From assembly GCF_900188455.1 (NCBI RefSeq), contig NZ_FZOL01000008.1:62001-126000 (forward strand): DNA of 64,000 nucleotides, given 5' to 3'. Of this stretch, positions 19,200 to 30,067 are shown in pieces. The notes under the pieces are model-generated. The model was not told the DNA's origin. It worked only from the letters and a program-made list of their open reading frames with translations, and ran no database searches. A program made the translations under genes and the position numbers. This DNA comes from Pseudomonas japonica. GTDB taxonomy: Bacteria > Pseudomonadota > Gammaproteobacteria > Pseudomonadales > Pseudomonadaceae. Numbering within the stretch: position 1 is the first letter of the stretch; the number at the start of each line of letters is the position of its first letter.

Positions 19200-19358
19200 C
19201 TATTCGGGTGCGTAGCGGTCAATGAGCGACTCCCGGCCTCGCTCGGAGATTGCCCGGGACTTGTCGTTTGCAAGGGGAGGAAGCGAGGGTGGGGGCTTGC
19301 GTACAGGTTGTTCGGAGATTTCGCGCTTTTTACGCGAAGCCGGGGCTTTGACGCTCAT
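19200..19358 (-). CDS. 52-residue basic, proline-rich ORF upstream of the YafO-like gene
   Basis: The ORF begins MSVKAPASRKKREI and ends LIDRYAPE before a TAG stop. It is rich in Lys/Arg in the first third and Pro in the middle (KPPPSLPPLA). It is in the same frame as the YafO-like gene: after the TAG come five sense codons and then the ATG of the toxin. It may be the antitoxin or an adaptor, or it may be the N-terminal part of a longer protein split by an amber stop. No known domain was recognised. Confidence 0.5.
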   Translation of the reverse strand: MSVKAPASRKKREISEQPVRKPPPSLPPLANDKSRAISERGRESLIDRYAPE

Positions 19359-19482
19359 CACGAACTCCAGGGGATTCGAAGGGACAGATGGCGATCATTT
19401 TTGAGCAACGAACCCGTGCAGTCAACGAACAGTTGAAAACAAGGCAGCGTCTGCCCGGGGACTCTGAACAGCGCCCTCAGGT

Positions 19483-19875
19483 TCAGGGAATCAGCGTCTG
19501 CACCTGCCCCGCGAAATTCACCTTGATCACCCCCGCCCAGTTGCACATCAGGGTGCAGTTGGCGTCCAGCGCCGGCATGTTGCCGAGCAGTACCGTCGGT
19601 GCCCCGGGGATCCACGGTGAAGCGGTGGCCGGGATGCACGGCATCGGCGTCAGCACGCCGAGCGCCGCGGCGGTGGCTGCGGCGACCATGGGGTTGGCCA
19701 TGCTCGTGCACATGCCGAAGGTGGGGATATTGACCAGCGGAATATGGTCCATGATGTTCGCCGCCGGCACGCCACCGACCATCGTCCGGTTCACCGGCAA
19801 CACGTTCAATGCACATGGCGCGGCACCGAAACTGCATTGCAGCAAGGCACCGGTAACGACCTGGGGGCACGACAT
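19483..19875 (-). CDS. DUF4280 PAAR-like protein
   Basis: This 130-residue protein matches the DUF4280 (PAAR-like) pattern: MSCPQVVTGALLQCSFG, then SALNVLP-like ALNVLPVNRTMVGGVPAANIMDH, FGMCTSMANPMVAAATA, LTPMPCIPATASPWIPG and a final CNWAGVIKV. PAAR-type proteins form the sharp tip on VgrG and help to load effectors. I chose the internal ATG at 19875 because the family begins there; the open frame upstream is AT-rich and unrelated. It is the first gene of a leftward cassette with the 52-residue ORF and the YafO-like gene, about 1.7 kb from vgrG, and is probably the tip for this T6SS. Confidence 0.85.
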   Translation of the reverse strand: MSCPQVVTGALLQCSFGAAPCALNVLPVNRTMVGGVPAANIMDHIPLVNIPTFGMCTSMANPMVAAATAAALGVLTPMPCIPATASPWIPGAPTVLLGNMPALDANCTLMCNWAGVIKVNFAGQVQTLIP

Positions 19876-20010
19876 CCCTGACTCCGCGGGTGGGGCTCTG
19901 TGGGTGTCGACTGTAGCCCATTTGTAGGAAATTTCCCTCATCGAAAAGCATCGCTGGCAAGCCAGCGGAGGGGCCCTGTCGGCCACCTTATATTCCAATA
20001 AATTATTAAT

Positions 20011-20042
20011 TTATCTTTATTGATAATTGGACTGAATATCAC
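20011..20042 (+). promoter_or_regulatory. AT-rich block resembling the promoters at 42.78 and 47.71 kb
   Basis: Within an AT-rich stretch, TTTATTGATAATTGGACTGAA aligns loosely with the block upstream of the amine oxidase gene (TTTCTGATAATTAACTTAGAA); TGATAATT is identical. It lies about 220 bases before msuE. This may be a second, sigma-70/CysB-type control element for the sulfur operon, but that is inference from resemblance only. Confidence 0.35.
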
Positions 20043-20190
20043 ATCCCCTCTAAAACTCCCTCCACCCGGCCACTGTTGCCCGACCAACTGTTTACCCGCC
20101 AACACCCGATCAACAGTTACCGCACAAAGACAACAGCCACGCCAGCCACGAATCAAGTACAACTCATTGATTCAAAAGACTTTTCATAAC

Positions 20191-20206
20191 TGGAACGGCT
20201 CTTGCT
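20191..20206 (+). promoter_or_regulatory. Sigma-54 promoter for the msuE operon
   Basis: TGGAACGGCTCTTGCT matches the sigma-54 consensus TGGCACG-N4-TTGCT with one mismatch and has the required GG-N10-GC spacing. Transcription would start near 20217, leaving a short leader before the msuE ribosome binding site (AAGGA) and ATG at 20244. The operon encodes its own sigma-54 activator (SfnR-like), which fits this promoter type. Confidence 0.75.
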
Positions 20207-20243
20207 CAAGTCAGGACATCAACGCAGCCAAGGAATCCGCACC

Positions 20244-20810
20244 ATGAGTACCGCTTTCAACATCGTCGCCGTTTCCGGCGGCGCCTGGCGCCCGTCGCGC
20301 ACCCTGGTCCTGACCGAAGCCCTGATCGCCGCGCTCGGCCAGCACCTGGACTTCAGCGTGCAGGTCATCGAACTCGGCGACATCGCCCGCCCGGTCGGCG
20401 GCGCCCTGTCGCGCAGCGAACTGCCCGCCGAGGTCGAGGCGCAACTGTTCGCCATCGAACAGGCCGACCTGCTGATCGTCGCCGCCCCGGTCTACCGCGG
20501 CTCCTACCCGGGCCAGTTCAAGCATCTGTTCGACCTCATCGGCCAGGACGCACTGATCGACACCCCGGTGCTGCTCGCCGCCACCGGCGGCAGCGAGCGC
20601 CATGCGCTGGTCATCGATCATCAACTGCGCCCGCTGTTCAGCTTCTTCCAGGCCCTGACCCTGCCCATCGGCGTCTACGCCGCCCAGGCCGATTTCCACG
20701 ACTACCAGATCACCAGCCCGGCGCTGCAGGCGCGTATCGCCCTGGCGGCGGAGCGCGCCGCCGCCGTGCTGGGTGGCGTGATCGACAATGCCCCGCGCAA
20801 GATCGCCTGA
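20244..20810 (+). CDS. msuE: MsuE-like NAD(P)H-dependent FMN reductase
   Basis: This 188-residue flavodoxin-fold reductase begins MSTAFNIVAVSGGAWRPSRT, with the phosphate-binding loop SGGAWRPSRT at about residues 10-19 and the family motif APVYRGSYPGQFKHLFDLI. It reduces FMN and hands FMNH2 to the two-component monooxygenases encoded downstream. The start at 20244 is chosen over an upstream ATG because AAGGA sits 9 bases before it and the protein begins as the family does. It is the first gene of the organosulfur operon. Confidence 0.9.
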   Translation: MSTAFNIVAVSGGAWRPSRTLVLTEALIAALGQHLDFSVQVIELGDIARPVGGALSRSELPAEVEAQLFAIEQADLLIVAAPVYRGSYPGQFKHLFDLIGQDALIDTPVLLAATGGSERHALVIDHQLRPLFSFFQALTLPIGVYAAQADFHDYQITSPALQARIALAAERAAAVLGGVIDNAPRKIA

Positions 20811-20813
20811 GGC

Positions 20814-22004
20814 ATGACCATGACCCTGCCCTCCCAGCACCTGCAAACCCCGCTGCAGATCGCCCGTGAACTGGCCACGCGCTTCGCCGAAACCGCCGTC
20901 GAGCGAGATGCCCGCGGCGGCACCCCAAAAGCCGAGCGCGACGCCCTGCGCGCCAGCGGCCTGCTCGGCCTGGTGATTCCGACCCAGTACGGAGGCCTCG
21001 GCGCCAGCTGGAGCGAGACCCTGGAAGTGACCCGCGAATTCGCCCGGGTCGACAGTTCCATCGCCCATGTCTTCGGCTTCCAGCACCTGATGCTGGCCAC
21101 CGTGCGCCTGTTCTCCCGCCCCGAACAATGGGAGCCGTGGTTCGAACAGACCGCGCGCAAGCACTGGTTCTGGGGCAACGCCCTCAACCCGCTGGACACC
21201 CGCACGGTGGTCAAGCGCTTCGACGGCTGGTGCGAGTTCTCCGGCAAGAAGAGCTTCTGCTCCGGCGCCAGCGACTCGGAAATGCTCATCGCCTCGGCGG
21301 TCGACGAAAGCGCCGGCGGCAAGCTGCTGATCGCCGCGGTGCCCAGCGCGCGCAGCGGCATCACCCTGCACGGCGACTGGGACAATATCGGCCAGCGCCA
21401 GACCGACAGCGGCAGCGCCACCTTCGAGCGGGTCCGCGTCGAACACGCCGAGCTGCTTCTCGATCCCGGCCCGCTGAGCACGCCGTTCGCCTGCCTGCGC
21501 CCGCTGATCGCCCAACTGCATTTCGCCAATCTGTTCCTCGGCATCACCGAAGGCGCCTTCGCCGAAGCACGCCAGTACACCCTCAACGAAAGCCGGCCGT
21601 GGTTCCGCTCGACGGCCCGGCACAGCGGCGAAGATCCCCACGTGCTGCGCCATTACGGCGAATTCTGGGTCGGCCTGGAAAGCGCGCGCCTGCTGATCGA
21701 ACGCGCCGCCGCCCTGCTCGACCAGGCCTGGGCCAAGGGCACCGGCCTGGGTGCCGAGGAGCGCGGGCAACTGGCCCTGGCCATCGGCACGGCCAAGGTG
21801 GCCGCGACCCGCCATGGCCTGGATATCTGCAACCGCCTCTTCGAAGTCACCGGCGCCCGCGCCACCCATGCCTCGCTGCGCTTCGACCGGCACTGGCGCA
21901 ACCTGCGTACCCAGACCCTGCACGACCCGGTGGACTACCGCATCCACGAGCTCGGCGAATGGGCGCTGAACGCTGTGCGCCCGACCCCGACCTTCTATTC
22001 ATAA
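20814..22004 (+). CDS. msuC: Acyl-CoA dehydrogenase-fold, FMNH2-dependent monooxygenase (MsuC/SfnB/DszC type)
   Basis: This 396-residue protein has the acyl-CoA dehydrogenase fold: a helical N-domain (ELATRFAETAVERD), the YGGLGASWSETLEVTREFARVDSS segment split around residue 60-80, a beta domain with FSGKKSFCSGASDSE, and a helical C-domain with NRLFEVTGARATHASLRFDRHWRNLRT split over its length. DszC, SfnB and MsuC are flavin-dependent oxygenases of sulfur compounds with this fold; length and position next to msuE and an SsuD/MsuD-type gene favour MsuC (methanesulfinate monooxygenase). SfnB-like function remains possible. It begins 4 bases after msuE. Confidence 0.7.
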   Translation: MTMTLPSQHLQTPLQIARELATRFAETAVERDARGGTPKAERDALRASGLLGLVIPTQYGGLGASWSETLEVTREFARVDSSIAHVFGFQHLMLATVRLFSRPEQWEPWFEQTARKHWFWGNALNPLDTRTVVKRFDGWCEFSGKKSFCSGASDSEMLIASAVDESAGGKLLIAAVPSARSGITLHGDWDNIGQRQTDSGSATFERVRVEHAELLLDPGPLSTPFACLRPLIAQLHFANLFLGITEGAFAEARQYTLNESRPWFRSTARHSGEDPHVLRHYGEFWVGLESARLLIERAAALLDQAWAKGTGLGAEERGQLALAIGTAKVAATRHGLDICNRLFEVTGARATHASLRFDRHWRNLRTQTLHDPVDYRIHELGEWALNAVRPTPTFYS

Positions 22005-22013
22005 GGCCTGCCC

Positions 22014-23114
<1,101 letters not shown>

Positions 23115-23175
23115 ATTTCAAGAAAACCCTTGCTACGCGTGCCTACCTACCAACGATGGCAACAAGGACACTGCA

Positions 23176-24312
23176 ATGAGCCTCGATATCTTCTGGTTCC
23201 TGCCGACTTCCGGCGACACCCGTTACCTCGGCCATTCGGCCAGCGGCCGCCCGGCGACCAACGCCTACATGCGCCAGATCGCCGTGGCCGCCGACCAGCT
23301 CGGCTACGACGGCCTGCTGATCCCCACCGGCGCCAGTTGCCTGGACCCCTGGGTCACCGCCGCCAGCCTGGTGCCGGTGACCCAGCGCATCAAGCTGCTG
23401 GTCGCCCTGCGCACCTCCCTCGGCAACCCCACCGCCTCGGCGCGCCAGGCGGCGAGCCTGGACCAGGCCAGCAACGGCCGCCTGCTGCTCAACGTGGTCC
23501 CCGGCGGCGATGCCACCGAACTGGCCGCCGACGGCGTGTTTCTGGAACACGACGAGCGCTACGAAGCCTCGGACGAATTCCTGACCATCTGGCGCCGCCT
23601 GCTGCAGGGCGAGAACGTCGACTTCGAGGGCAAGCACCTCAAGGTCGAAGGCGCGCGGAACTTCTTCCCGCCCGTGCAGCAGCCCTACCCACCGCTGTAT
23701 TTCGGCGGATCCTCGGCGGCCGCCCATGAGCTGGCGGCCCGGCACGTGGATGCCTACCTGACCTGGGGCGAGCCGCCGGCGGCGGTGGCCGGAAAGATCG
23801 CCGACGTGCGCGCCCGCGCCGCTGCACACGGTCGCAGCGTGCGCTTCGGCGTGCGCCTGCACGTCATCGTGCGCGAAACCAACGAAGCCGCCTGGGCCGC
23901 CGCCGACGAACTGATCAGCCATCTCGACGACGCCACCATCGCCGCCGCCCAGGCCAACTACGCGAAGATGGACTCCGAGGGCCAGCGGCGCATGGCCGCC
24001 CTGCACGGCGGCGACCGCAACAAACTGGAAGTGGCGCCGAACCTCTGGGCCGGGGTCGGCCTGGTGCGTGGCGGCGCTGGTACCGCGCTGGTGGGCGATG
24101 CCGCCACCGTCGCCGCGCGCCTGCTGGAATACGCCGAGCTGGGCGTCGACAGCTTCGTGCTGTCCGGCTATCCGCACCTGGAGGAAGCCTACCGCTTCGC
24201 CGAGCTGGTGTTCCCGCTGCTGCCGGGCAAAGGCAAGGTCACCGTGGACGGTGCCTTCACCGGTGGCGCGTTCGATATCCGCGCCGGCAAGGACAAGGAG
24301 CAGGCGGCATGA
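23176..24312 (+). CDS. msuD: MsuD/SsuD-type FMNH2-dependent alkanesulfonate monooxygenase
   Basis: This 378-residue luciferase-like (LLM) protein closely follows SsuD/Msu[67 protein letters not shown] split in the middle, [29 protein letters not shown] and [20 protein letters not shown]. Such enzymes use FMNH2 and oxygen to cleave C1 to short-chain sulfonates to aldehyde and sulfite. Operon context with msuE, msuC-like and sfnR-like genes favours the methanesulfonate enzyme MsuD over SsuD. GGACACTGC precedes the ATG. It overlaps the next gene by 4 bases. Confidence 0.8.
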   Translation: MSLDIFWFLPTSGDTRYLGHSASGRPATNAYMRQIAVAADQLGYDGLLIPTGASCLDPWVTAASLVPVTQRIKLLVALRTSLGNPTASARQAASLDQASNGRLLLNVVPGGDATELAADGVFLEHDERYEASDEFLTIWRRLLQGENVDFEGKHLKVEGARNFFPPVQQPYPPLYFGGSSAAAHELAARHVDAYLTWGEPPAAVAGKIADVRARAAAHGRSVRFGVRLHVIVRETNEAAWAAADELISHLDDATIAAAQANYAKMDSEGQRRMAALHGGDRNKLEVAPNLWAGVGLVRGGAGTALVGDAATVAARLLEYAELGVDSFVLSGYPHLEEAYRFAELVFPLLPGKGKVTVDGAFTGGAFDIRAGKDKEQAA

Positions 24313-25154
24313 AGATCATCGACCTGCGCTGTCGTCCGGCCTTTCTCCATCCGTTCTTCGGTGGCGTGCCGGGCTCGCCGGAGCATGACACCGCCCGCTG
24401 GCTCAACCGCCGGGTCGGTACGCGTGGCGCCGACAACCATTTCGAGCGCTCGCTGACCCCTGAAGGCTTTCTTGGCGAGATCCGCGAGGCCGGGCTGGAC
24501 AAGGCCGTGGTGGTGGGTCGGCATACGCCGGGCCAGCACCTGCCCAACGACCTGATCCACAGCGTGGTCCAGGGGCATGCCGAGCTGCTCGGCATCGGCG
24601 CGGTGGAGCCGGTGTTGCAGGGCGTGGAAGGCGCACTCGCCGAGATCGACCGCGCCATCGACGTGCTGGACCTGGCCGGCATCGACCTGGAACCGGGCTT
24701 CGCCGAGCCGGCGCGGCACCCGGACGATCGTCTGTACTGGCCGATCTACGAGCATCTGCAGACGCGTGGCGTGCCGCTGTTCATCATGAGCGGACCGACC
24801 ACGCCCGATCCGGCCTACAACGACCCCGGGCGTCTGGCGGCCGTGGCCCGCGCGTTCCCGCAGTTGCGGATCGTGGTCAGCCATGGCTACTGGCCCAACG
24901 TGCAGCAGGCCATCGGCCTGGCGTTCCGCTACGAGAACGTCCACCTGGTGCCGGACATGTACCTGTTCCAGGCCGGCAGCGAAGGCTATGTGCAGGCGGC
25001 CAACGGCTTCCTCGCCGAGCAGTTGCTGTTCGGCTCGTCGTACACCTTCCGGCCGATCGGGCAGAGCATCGAGGATGCACAGCGCCTGGGCCTGCGCGAT
25101 GACGTGCTGGAGAAGTTCTTCTACGGCAATGCGCGGAGGCTGTTCGGTCTCTGA
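24309..25154 (+). CDS. Amidohydrolase-family (amidohydrolase_2-like) protein
   Basis: This 281-residue protein has the TIM-barrel layout of the amidohydrolase_2 family: [10 protein letters not shown] at the first strand, [38 protein letters not shown], and the closing FGSSYTFRP...[12 protein letters not shown]. The metal-binding HxH of the first strand is replaced by RCR, so its metal use and reaction may differ from classic hydrolases. It is translationally coupled to msuD (ATGA) and probably acts on a breakdown product of the sulfur compound. Substrate unknown. Confidence 0.75.
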   Translation: MKIIDLRCRPAFLHPFFGGVPGSPEHDTARWLNRRVGTRGADNHFERSLTPEGFLGEIREAGLDKAVVVGRHTPGQHLPNDLIHSVVQGHAELLGIGAVEPVLQGVEGALAEIDRAIDVLDLAGIDLEPGFAEPARHPDDRLYWPIYEHLQTRGVPLFIMSGPTTPDPAYNDPGRLAAVARAFPQLRIVVSHGYWPNVQQAIGLAFRYENVHLVPDMYLFQAGSEGYVQAANGFLAEQLLFGSSYTFRPIGQSIEDAQRLGLRDDVLEKFFYGNARRLFGL

Positions 25155-25164
25155 GCGACCTCTC

Positions 25165-25191
25165 GGCAGAGCCTGGACCCCAGGCCCTGCC
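25165..25191 (+). terminator. Hairpin after the msu operon
   Basis: GGCAGAGCCTGG and CCAGGCCCTGCC pair around an ACC loop, 10 bases after the last stop of the msu operon. No T-run follows, so it is a weak terminator candidate or an RNA-end stabiliser. Confidence 0.4.
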
Positions 25192-25352
25192 CTGATGCCA
25201 GCGTCCCTGTGGGAGATTCTATGGCCAGGGGCAATTCTGGGGTTTTTCACGGAATCCCGGGAGCTTGGGGTTGAGTGTCGGTGGCGCGAGCTTATCCATT
25301 GCCGGTGGTGACGCTACAGGCCCCTTCTGCCTTCACGGCGGGTCCATTTTGA

Positions 25353-25732
25353 AAGGCTTGCCGGGGGACCGTATCAAGGCCGCCAGGTGCCTGTCTTGAG
25401 TGTTGTAGCGCCTGTGAGATCGAGCGCCGCCCGCGCGGCGCATCGCGAGCGCGCTCGCTCCTACATTTTTTGCAACGTGCCTATGCCTGACAGGCCATGG
25501 TTGACCGCCTTGTGTGCACGACGCGGTATCGCGTCGACCCAACAGTTTCCCCGCGATAAATCGCCAAGCGCCAAAGGCTGGCAACGCCGCTCTCACAGGC
25601 CAGGGCACGTTGCAAAAAATGTAGGAGCGAGCGCGCTCGCGATGCGCCGCGCGGGCGGCGCTCGATCTCACAGGCGCTACAACACTCAAGACAGGCAACT
25701 GGCGGCCTTGATGCGGTCCCCCGACAAGCCTT
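25353..25732. repeat. Palindromic intergenic element, copy B (intermediate form)
   Basis: The 380-bp element runs from AAGGCTTGCCGGGGGACCG through TCAAGGCCGCCAGGTGCC and the CGCCGCCCGCGCGGCG core arms to the mirrored end ...CCCCGACAAGCCTT. The two inner arms carry GCGCGCTCGCTCCTACATTTT and its inverse. The outer GGGTATCTACACATC termini of copies C and D are missing. The 640-base gap between the amidohydrolase gene and prpE (25155-25798) otherwise holds only a hairpin and no recognisable gene. Confidence 0.85.
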
Positions 25733-25798
25733 GCGTCACCGCCTGCAACGGATAAGCTCGCGACACCGACGCCTCCCACCCCTCTCCCGGCAACCGGG

Positions 25799-27688
<1,890 letters not shown>

Positions 27689-27831
27689 CGGTACATAACC
27701 CTACGTTTGTTGTTGTTAAAGGGCGAACCTCGAGTATGCCGGGATGACACCGCGCTGCCATCGAACTTAAGTCGCATGAGCGCTGGCGTTTGCCGTTATC
27801 ATGGCCGCCGTTTTTCGCCACGACAGCCCCC

Positions 27832-29118
27832 ATGCACAGCCTTGAAGACCTGAAAGCCGGCCGCCTGGCAGGCACCGTTCGCCTCGACCTGGCCTGCGGC
27901 CTGGAGCGCTTTCCCGAAGAAATCTTCGACCTGGCCGACAGCCTCGAAGTGCTCAACCTGACCGGCAATGCCCTGACCACCCTGCCCGCCGACCTCGGCC
28001 GCCTGCACAAACTGAAAGTGCTGTTCTGTTCGGACAATCGCCTCAGCGACTTGCCGCTCGGCATCGGCGGCTGCGCACAGCTGCAGGTGGTCGGGGTGAA
28101 GAGCAACCGCATCCACCAGGTCTCGGCCGCCGCCCTGCCGCCACGCCTGCGCTCGCTGGTGCTGACCGACAACCGGCTTGAAACCCTGCCGGATGCCCTG
28201 GGCGATTGCCTTGAACTGCAGAAGCTGATGCTCGCCGGCAACCGCCTGCGCGAGCTGCCGCAAAGCCTGGCTCGCTGCGAGAAACTGGAACTGCTGCGCA
28301 TCGCCGCCAACCGTCTGGAAGCGCTGCCGGAGTGGTTGCTGCGCATGCCCAACCTGGCGTGGCTGGCCTATGCCGGCAATCCGTTGCACGGCGACCTGCC
28401 CGCGCAGGAGTGCGCGCGGATCGACTGGCACGACATCACGCTGGAACAGCAGCTTGGCCAGGGTGCCTCGGGCATCATCCACCGCGCCCGCCTGCGGGGC
28501 CACGACGCGGCGGTGGCGGTGAAGCTGTACAAGGGCGACATCACCAGCGACGGCAGTCCACTGCTGGAGATGCAGGCGTGCATCGCCGCGGGCAACCACC
28601 CACAACTGATTCCGCTGATCGGCCGGGTGGACAATCATCCGAAGGGGATTGCGGCGCTGGTCATGGAACTGATCGATCCCGCCTGGTTCAACCTCGCCGG
28701 CCCGCCGAGCCTGGACAGCTGTACCCGGGACATCTACCCCGCCGGGCGCAGGCTGGAGGGCGCCGCGGTGAAGCACCTGGCCCGGGGCATCGCCTCAGTG
28801 GCGGCTCACCTGCACGGTCGCGGCATCAGCCATGGCGACCTGTACGGGCACAACATCCTCTGTGACGAACAGGGCCATGGCCTGCTGGGGGACTTTGGCG
28901 CGGCGTCGTTCCATGGCGGAGATGGGCGTGTCGAGGCGAGGCTGATCGAGCGGATCGAGGTGCGAGCGTTCGGGGTGTTGCTCGGGGAGTTGCTGGAGCG
29001 CTGTGGTGAGGAACTGCCAGCGATGGCGGAACTGCAGCAGGACTGCTTGCAGGCAGATGCTCTGCTGCGGCCCGGATTTGCCGAGATCTTGCAACGTTTG
29101 CCGGCCCTCTCCCTGTAG
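27832..29118 (+). CDS. Leucine-rich repeat / Ser-Thr kinase fusion
   Basis: The 428-residue protein joins about eight leucine-rich repeats (residues 10-190; units such as LEVLNLTGNALTTLPADLGR and LQKLMLAGNRLRELPQSLAR) to a protein-kinase domain (about 195-428). The kinase keeps a glycine loop LGQGASGIIHRARL, the ATP lysine in AVAVKLYKGD, a catalytic loop HGDLYGHNIL and the DFGAAS segment, so it is probably active, though HRD is HGD. I start at 27832 (MHSLEDLKAG), not at an upstream ATG that lies in the promoter region. Such fusions are seen in many pseudomonads, but their targets are unknown. The TAG stop belongs to the REP doublet that follows. Confidence 0.88.
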   Translation: MHSLEDLKAGRLAGTVRLDLACGLERFPEEIFDLADSLEVLNLTGNALTTLPADLGRLHKLKVLFCSDNRLSDLPLGIGGCAQLQVVGVKSNRIHQVSAAALPPRLRSLVLTDNRLETLPDALGDCLELQKLMLAGNRLRELPQSLARCEKLELLRIAANRLEALPEWLLRMPNLAWLAYAGNPLHGDLPAQECARIDWHDITLEQQLGQGASGIIHRARLRGHDAAVAVKLYKGDITSDGSPLLEMQACIAAGNHPQLIPLIGRVDNHPKGIAALVMELIDPAWFNLAGPPSLDSCTRDIYPAGRRLEGAAVKHLARGIASVAAHLHGRGISHGDLYGHNILCDEQGHGLLGDFGAASFHGGDGRVEARLIERIEVRAFGVLLGELLERCGEELPAMAELQQDCLQADALLRPGFAEILQRLPALSL

Positions 29119-29216
29119 GAGCGTGGCTTGCCCGCGAAGGACCGTGAAACGGTCCCCAATGGCGTTGCTGTCGGGGACCGCTGACGCGGTCCTTCGCGGG
29201 CAAGCCACGCTCCTAC
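29115..29216. repeat. REP doublet (REPIN)
   Basis: GTAGGAGCGTGGCTTGCCCG and its exact inverse face each other, with inner ACCGTGAAACGGTCC and GGACCGCTGACGCGGTCC hairpins. This is a typical Pseudomonas REP pair of about 100 bp. Its first bases provide the stop codon of the LRR/kinase gene. Confidence 0.9.
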
Positions 29217-29241
29217 GGGAGACGCGGCACGAGCAGGTGAC

Positions 29242-29952
29242 TCAGGCAGTCAAACCGACATACACGTTCTGCACATCGTCATGCCCATCGATGGCATCGA
29301 GGAAGGCTTCCACTTCGGCCAGTGCCTCGGCGCTCAGGCTCGCGGCGCTGACCGGGTTCTTCGGGGTGTAGCCGATCTTCGCCGCGGTCACGGTGAAGCC
29401 CTGGCCCGGCAAGGCTTTCTGCACGCTGTCCAGGTCGGTGGTTTCGGTGATGAACAGGGTCGCGCCTTCATCGGCCGGCTCGAAGTCCTGGGCACCGGCT
29501 TCGATGGCGGCCAGTTCAGGGTCGGCATCGGCGCTGTCCGGAGTGGCTTCGATCAGGCCGACGTGGTTGAAGTCCCACGATACCGAACCCTCGGCGCCCA
29601 GTTGGCCCTTGCGGAACAGCACGCGGACTTCGGCGACGGTGCGGTTGACGTTGTCGGTCAGGCACTCGACGATCAGCGGCACCTGGTGCGGGGCGAAACC
29701 TTCGTACTTGACCGCGTGGTACTGGATCTGCTCGCCCAGCAGGCCAGCGCCTTTCTTGATCGCACGCTCGAGGGTCTCGCGGGTCATCGAGGCTTTCTTG
29801 GCCTGCTCGACCACCAGACGCAGACGCGCGTTCATGTCCGGGTCGGCACCGCTGCGCGCGGCGATCTGAATTTCCTTGGCCAGCTTGCCCATGATCTTGC
29901 CCTTGGCATTGGCAGCTGCTTCTTTATGCTTGGCTTTCCACTGTGCGCCCAT
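29242..29952 (-). CDS. YebC/PmpR-family regulatory protein
   Basis: This 236-residue protein is a YebC-family member: it begins [19 protein letters not shown], then [26 protein letters not shown], the [21 protein letters not shown] region and the [10 protein letters not shown]...VSWDF core. Family members bind DNA as regulators, or act on translation of polyproline stretches; a pseudomonad can have two paralogues. The variant start MGAQWK (rather than MAGHSKW) marks this as the second paralogue, not the one beside ruvC. It probably forms a single-gene unit. Confidence 0.88.
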   Translation of the reverse strand: MGAQWKAKHKEAAANAKGKIMGKLAKEIQIAARSGADPDMNARLRLVVEQAKKASMTRETLERAIKKGAGLLGEQIQYHAVKYEGFAPHQVPLIVECLTDNVNRTVAEVRVLFRKGQLGAEGSVSWDFNHVGLIEATPDSADADPELAAIEAGAQDFEPADEGATLFITETTDLDSVQKALPGQGFTVTAAKIGYTPKNPVSAASLSAEALAEVEAFLDAIDGHDDVQNVYVGLTA

Positions 29953-30023
29953 TTCGACTCTCTTGTTTCAGGTGTCGGTTCAGGAAACGACCGACAAAGT
30001 GGCCAGCAGTTTATACGGCCTCC

Positions 30024-30058
30024 GGCGGGCAATCGACAAAAAATCGCGATTGCCCGCC
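30024..30058 (-). terminator. Hairpin behind the OPA transporter gene
   Basis: GGCGGGCAATCG and CGATTGCCCGCC form a 12-bp inverted repeat with an 11-base A/T-rich loop, 10 bases beyond the transporter stop on the minus strand. It lacks a clear U-tract, so it is a modest terminator candidate. Confidence 0.45.
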
Positions 30059-30067
30059 CCGCCCGTC

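Noticed and set aside
20068..20085. A second sigma-54-like site (GGCCACTGTTGC) before msuE
   Set aside because: Only 8 bases separate GG and GC; sigma-54 promoters require 10.
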